This document shows, one piece after another, positions 51,537 to 53,013 of a stretch of 53,013 nucleotides of DNA. Source of the DNA: Ensifer adhaerens (GTDB lineage: Bacteria; Pseudomonadota; Alphaproteobacteria; Rhizobiales; Rhizobiaceae); contig NZ_LGAP01000040.1 of the NCBI RefSeq assembly GCF_001270265.1, forward strand, positions 1-53,013, in the 5' to 3' direction. The position numbers were made by a program, and so were the translations under genes. The notes beneath the pieces were generated by a model. That model was not told where the DNA came from, did not search any database, and saw nothing but the letters and a program-made list of their open reading frames with translations. Numbering within the stretch: position 1 is the first letter of the stretch; each line of letters starts with the position of its first letter.

Positions 51537-52394
51537 GTGGCTTTTCTTGAACTTCCTAATCACCGTCTCCACTATCGTATCGACGGAGCCGCGATTGGCG
51601 GCTCTGACAAGCCCTGGCTGATGTTCTGCAACTCGCTCGGCACCGACATGCACATGTGGGATGCTCAGGTGGATGCGATGTCGCGGCATTACCGCGTATT
51701 GCGTTACGATCGTCGCGGTCACGGCCAGTCGTCTGCACCGCCTCCCCCCTACAGTCTCTCCGACCTCGGTGGCGATGTCATTGCGCTGCTCGACGCGTTG
51801 GATATCGAGCGGACGCATTTCTGCGGCTTGTCGATCGGCGGTCTCACCGGGCAGTGGCTGGGCATTCATGCCCGGGAGCGCTTGGGCAAGGTCGTCATAT
51901 GCGCGACCGCTGCGAAGATCGGCACTGCGGAAAGCTGGGCAGCGCGCATCGAGGCTGTGCGAACAGAAGGGCTTGGCGCGCTGGTGCCAGCTACGGCCGA
52001 ACGCTGGTTCACACCGCAGTTCAACGTTTCTGGGGCCTGTGATGTCGCCAAGGTGCTCGACAGTTTCGTCGCCACATCGCCCGATGGATATGTGGGTTGC
52101 TGCGCCGCCCTGGCCACGGCGGACCTGCGAAAAGACCTTGTGCGGATCGAAAATCCCTTGCTTGCCATCTCCGGCGAGGACGATCCGGCTTGTCCGCCGT
52201 CCGATCTGGAAGGCATCGCCGCTTGCGTGCGGCGAGGCCTTCACCTGTCGCTGCCCGGACGGCATATCGTCAACATCGAGTCCGCCTCCTTGTTCAACGC
52301 AGTGCTTCTAGAGTTCCTCGGGAGTGACGTGCAGCTTGTTCGTGTACAGGATTTTCGACCACAGCCAGTTCTCGCTGAGCATACCGAAACCTGA
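51537..52394 (+). CDS. catD: 3-oxoadipate enol-lactonase
   Basis: A 285-residue alpha/beta hydrolase that hydrolyses 3-oxoadipate enol-lactone to 3-oxoadipate (CatD/PcaD). It shows LMFCNSLGTDMHMWDAQV (oxyanion loop), YDRRGHGQSSAPPPPYSLSDLGGDV, the nucleophile elbow FCGLSIGGLTGQWLG, the acidic ISGEDDPACPP and a terminal His in GRHIVNIESASLFN. It is about 20 residues longer than usual, with an unmatched tail (FRPQPVLAEHTET). The start is GTG 51537 with AGGAG 10 nt upstream. The last pathway steps (CoA transferase, thiolase) are not in this window. Confidence 0.9.
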   Translation: MAFLELPNHRLHYRIDGAAIGGSDKPWLMFCNSLGTDMHMWDAQVDAMSRHYRVLRYDRRGHGQSSAPPPPYSLSDLGGDVIALLDALDIERTHFCGLSIGGLTGQWLGIHARERLGKVVICATAAKIGTAESWAARIEAVRTEGLGALVPATAERWFTPQFNVSGACDVAKVLDSFVATSPDGYVGCCAALATADLRKDLVRIENPLLAISGEDDPACPPSDLEGIAACVRRGLHLSLPGRHIVNIESASLFNAVLLEFLGSDVQLVRVQDFRPQPVLAEHTET

Positions 52395-52915
52395 TCCACG
52401 GAAGGCTGCTTTCTATTCCGACGATAGTTGCACTTCGCCCGGCAGCCTCATGGCGTCTGTTCGCACGAAAATAGATAGTGAGGAGGAAAGCGTGCGCCAT
52501 CGTTTCGGTGGACGCAGCGGAACTCGGTCTTACCTGAAAGGGAGCCTGGCGCGCCACAGCGGGGCGTCGGTACCCGGGGCGCTTGCTCCCAGTCGCCTCG
52601 TCACGGAAGATCTCACGGCACCCCGTGGCGAGGTCAGCGCCAGTAAGCTCCGTCGACCGCGGGACTTGAGGGAAGGGTAACGGAGATGGCTATAACCACC
52701 TCTTGCACAAACTGAGCGGCTTGAAATGGTCGTGGCGATGGGTTGGCACTGTCTCGTCGGGTGGTGATTTCGGTCCTGTTGCGGCAAGAATCCCGGAAGG
52801 CGGGCATTTTTGGTCGGGTGCTTTTGCGCGTTTCCCCCTGTTGATAACTTCCGTCTGTATTTGGTGTTTGTTTTCAGATGGTTGTTCGATCTTGGTTGTT
52901 TTTTGAAATTGGCTG
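52395..52915. other. gene-free stretch before the rrn promoter
   Basis: About 520 bases with no supportable gene. GAGGAGGAAAGC followed by GTG at 52492 looks like a translation start, but the frame behind it (VRHRFGGRSGTRS...) matches nothing I know and fits no family. The AT- and G/T-rich part from about 52800 on is typical of upstream regions of rRNA promoters. Confidence 0.4.
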
Positions 52916-52944
52916 TTGACGTGTGTGAGGGGGTGGGTCTATAA
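52916..52944 (+). promoter_or_regulatory. ribosomal RNA operon promoter
   Basis: TTGACG (52916-52921), a 17-bp G-rich spacer and CTATAA (52939-52944) form a near-consensus sigma-70 promoter. The following leader with GAGGGCGGCGGCGCTGCTGG and GACGACGATCTTC is the pattern seen in front of 16S rRNA genes in rhizobia. The 16S gene itself would begin beyond the window; only about 70 nt of leader are present. Confidence 0.8.
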
Positions 52945-53013
52945 GCCCGATCACTGAACGAGGGCGGCGGCGCTGCTGGCGACGACGATCTTCGCTCTAG
53001 AGTTTCCTTGATT

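Noticed and set aside
52491-52680. Possible short gene after GAGGAGGAAAGC-GTG
   Set aside because: The ribosome-site-like sequence is good but the encoded peptide is low-complexity and Arg/Ser-rich without any family resemblance.

Overview
The window looks like a GC-rich chromosome or megaplasmid segment from an alphaproteobacterium of the Rhizobiales. The evidence is the codon style, a second nuo cluster, LivHMGF and Frc-type ABC transporters, an ordered cat-ben benzoate cluster, and ribosomal (rrn) signals of rhizobial type. It opens with an initiator tRNA-Met, the gene that usually closes a rhizobial rrn operon. It ends in a strong consensus promoter plus leader typical of the start of another rrn operon. 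The whole 53 kb therefore appears to lie between two co-directional rrn operons.

Region 1 (about 0.2-10 kb) is accessory and partly decayed. It holds a polysaccharide-lyase-like gene and a small zinc-ribbon-like gene. A MerR-type metal promoter follows, now driving only the broken start of a P-type metal ATPase. Next comes a translationally coupled pair: a signal-peptide-bearing isoaspartyl methyltransferase and a polytopic spermidine-synthase-like membrane protein. After these are relics of a serine recombinase and of a HigBA toxin-antitoxin pair, then a LysR regulator divergent from an MFS exporter and an NTF2-like protein.

Region 2 (10.2-26.7 kb) encodes an unusual complex I (NADH:quinone oxidoreductase). 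The order is J-K-[MrpD-like]-[small membrane protein]-[L-like]-M-N-A-B-C-D-E-F-G on the + strand, converging on H-I-CBS on the - strand. It has four antiporter-type pump subunits instead of three. nuoK is broken by an in-frame stop and a frameshift, while all other subunits read intact.

Region 3 (27-42.4 kb) starts with an SRPBCC protein and a class III nucleotide cyclase. It then holds a - strand operon for a branched-chain-amino-acid-type ABC importer with an Asp/Glu/hydantoin racemase and a GntR regulator, and an orphan BrnA-like antitoxin. Last is a cluster for an unidentified sugar or sugar acid: two SDR-type dehydrogenases/epimerases, a 3-hydroxyisobutyrate-dehydrogenase-like enzyme and a ribose/fructose-type ABC importer.

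Region 4 (42.6-52.4 kb) is a complete upper route from benzoate to 3-oxoadipate. A CatR-like LysR regulator is divergent from catB, catC, catA, benA, benB, benC, benD, a benzoate MFS transporter and an enol-lactonase. A 25-bp dyad containing ATAC-N7-GTAT, the BenM/CatM-type operator, sits in the divergent gap. About 0.5 kb of apparently gene-free sequence then leads to the rrn promoter.
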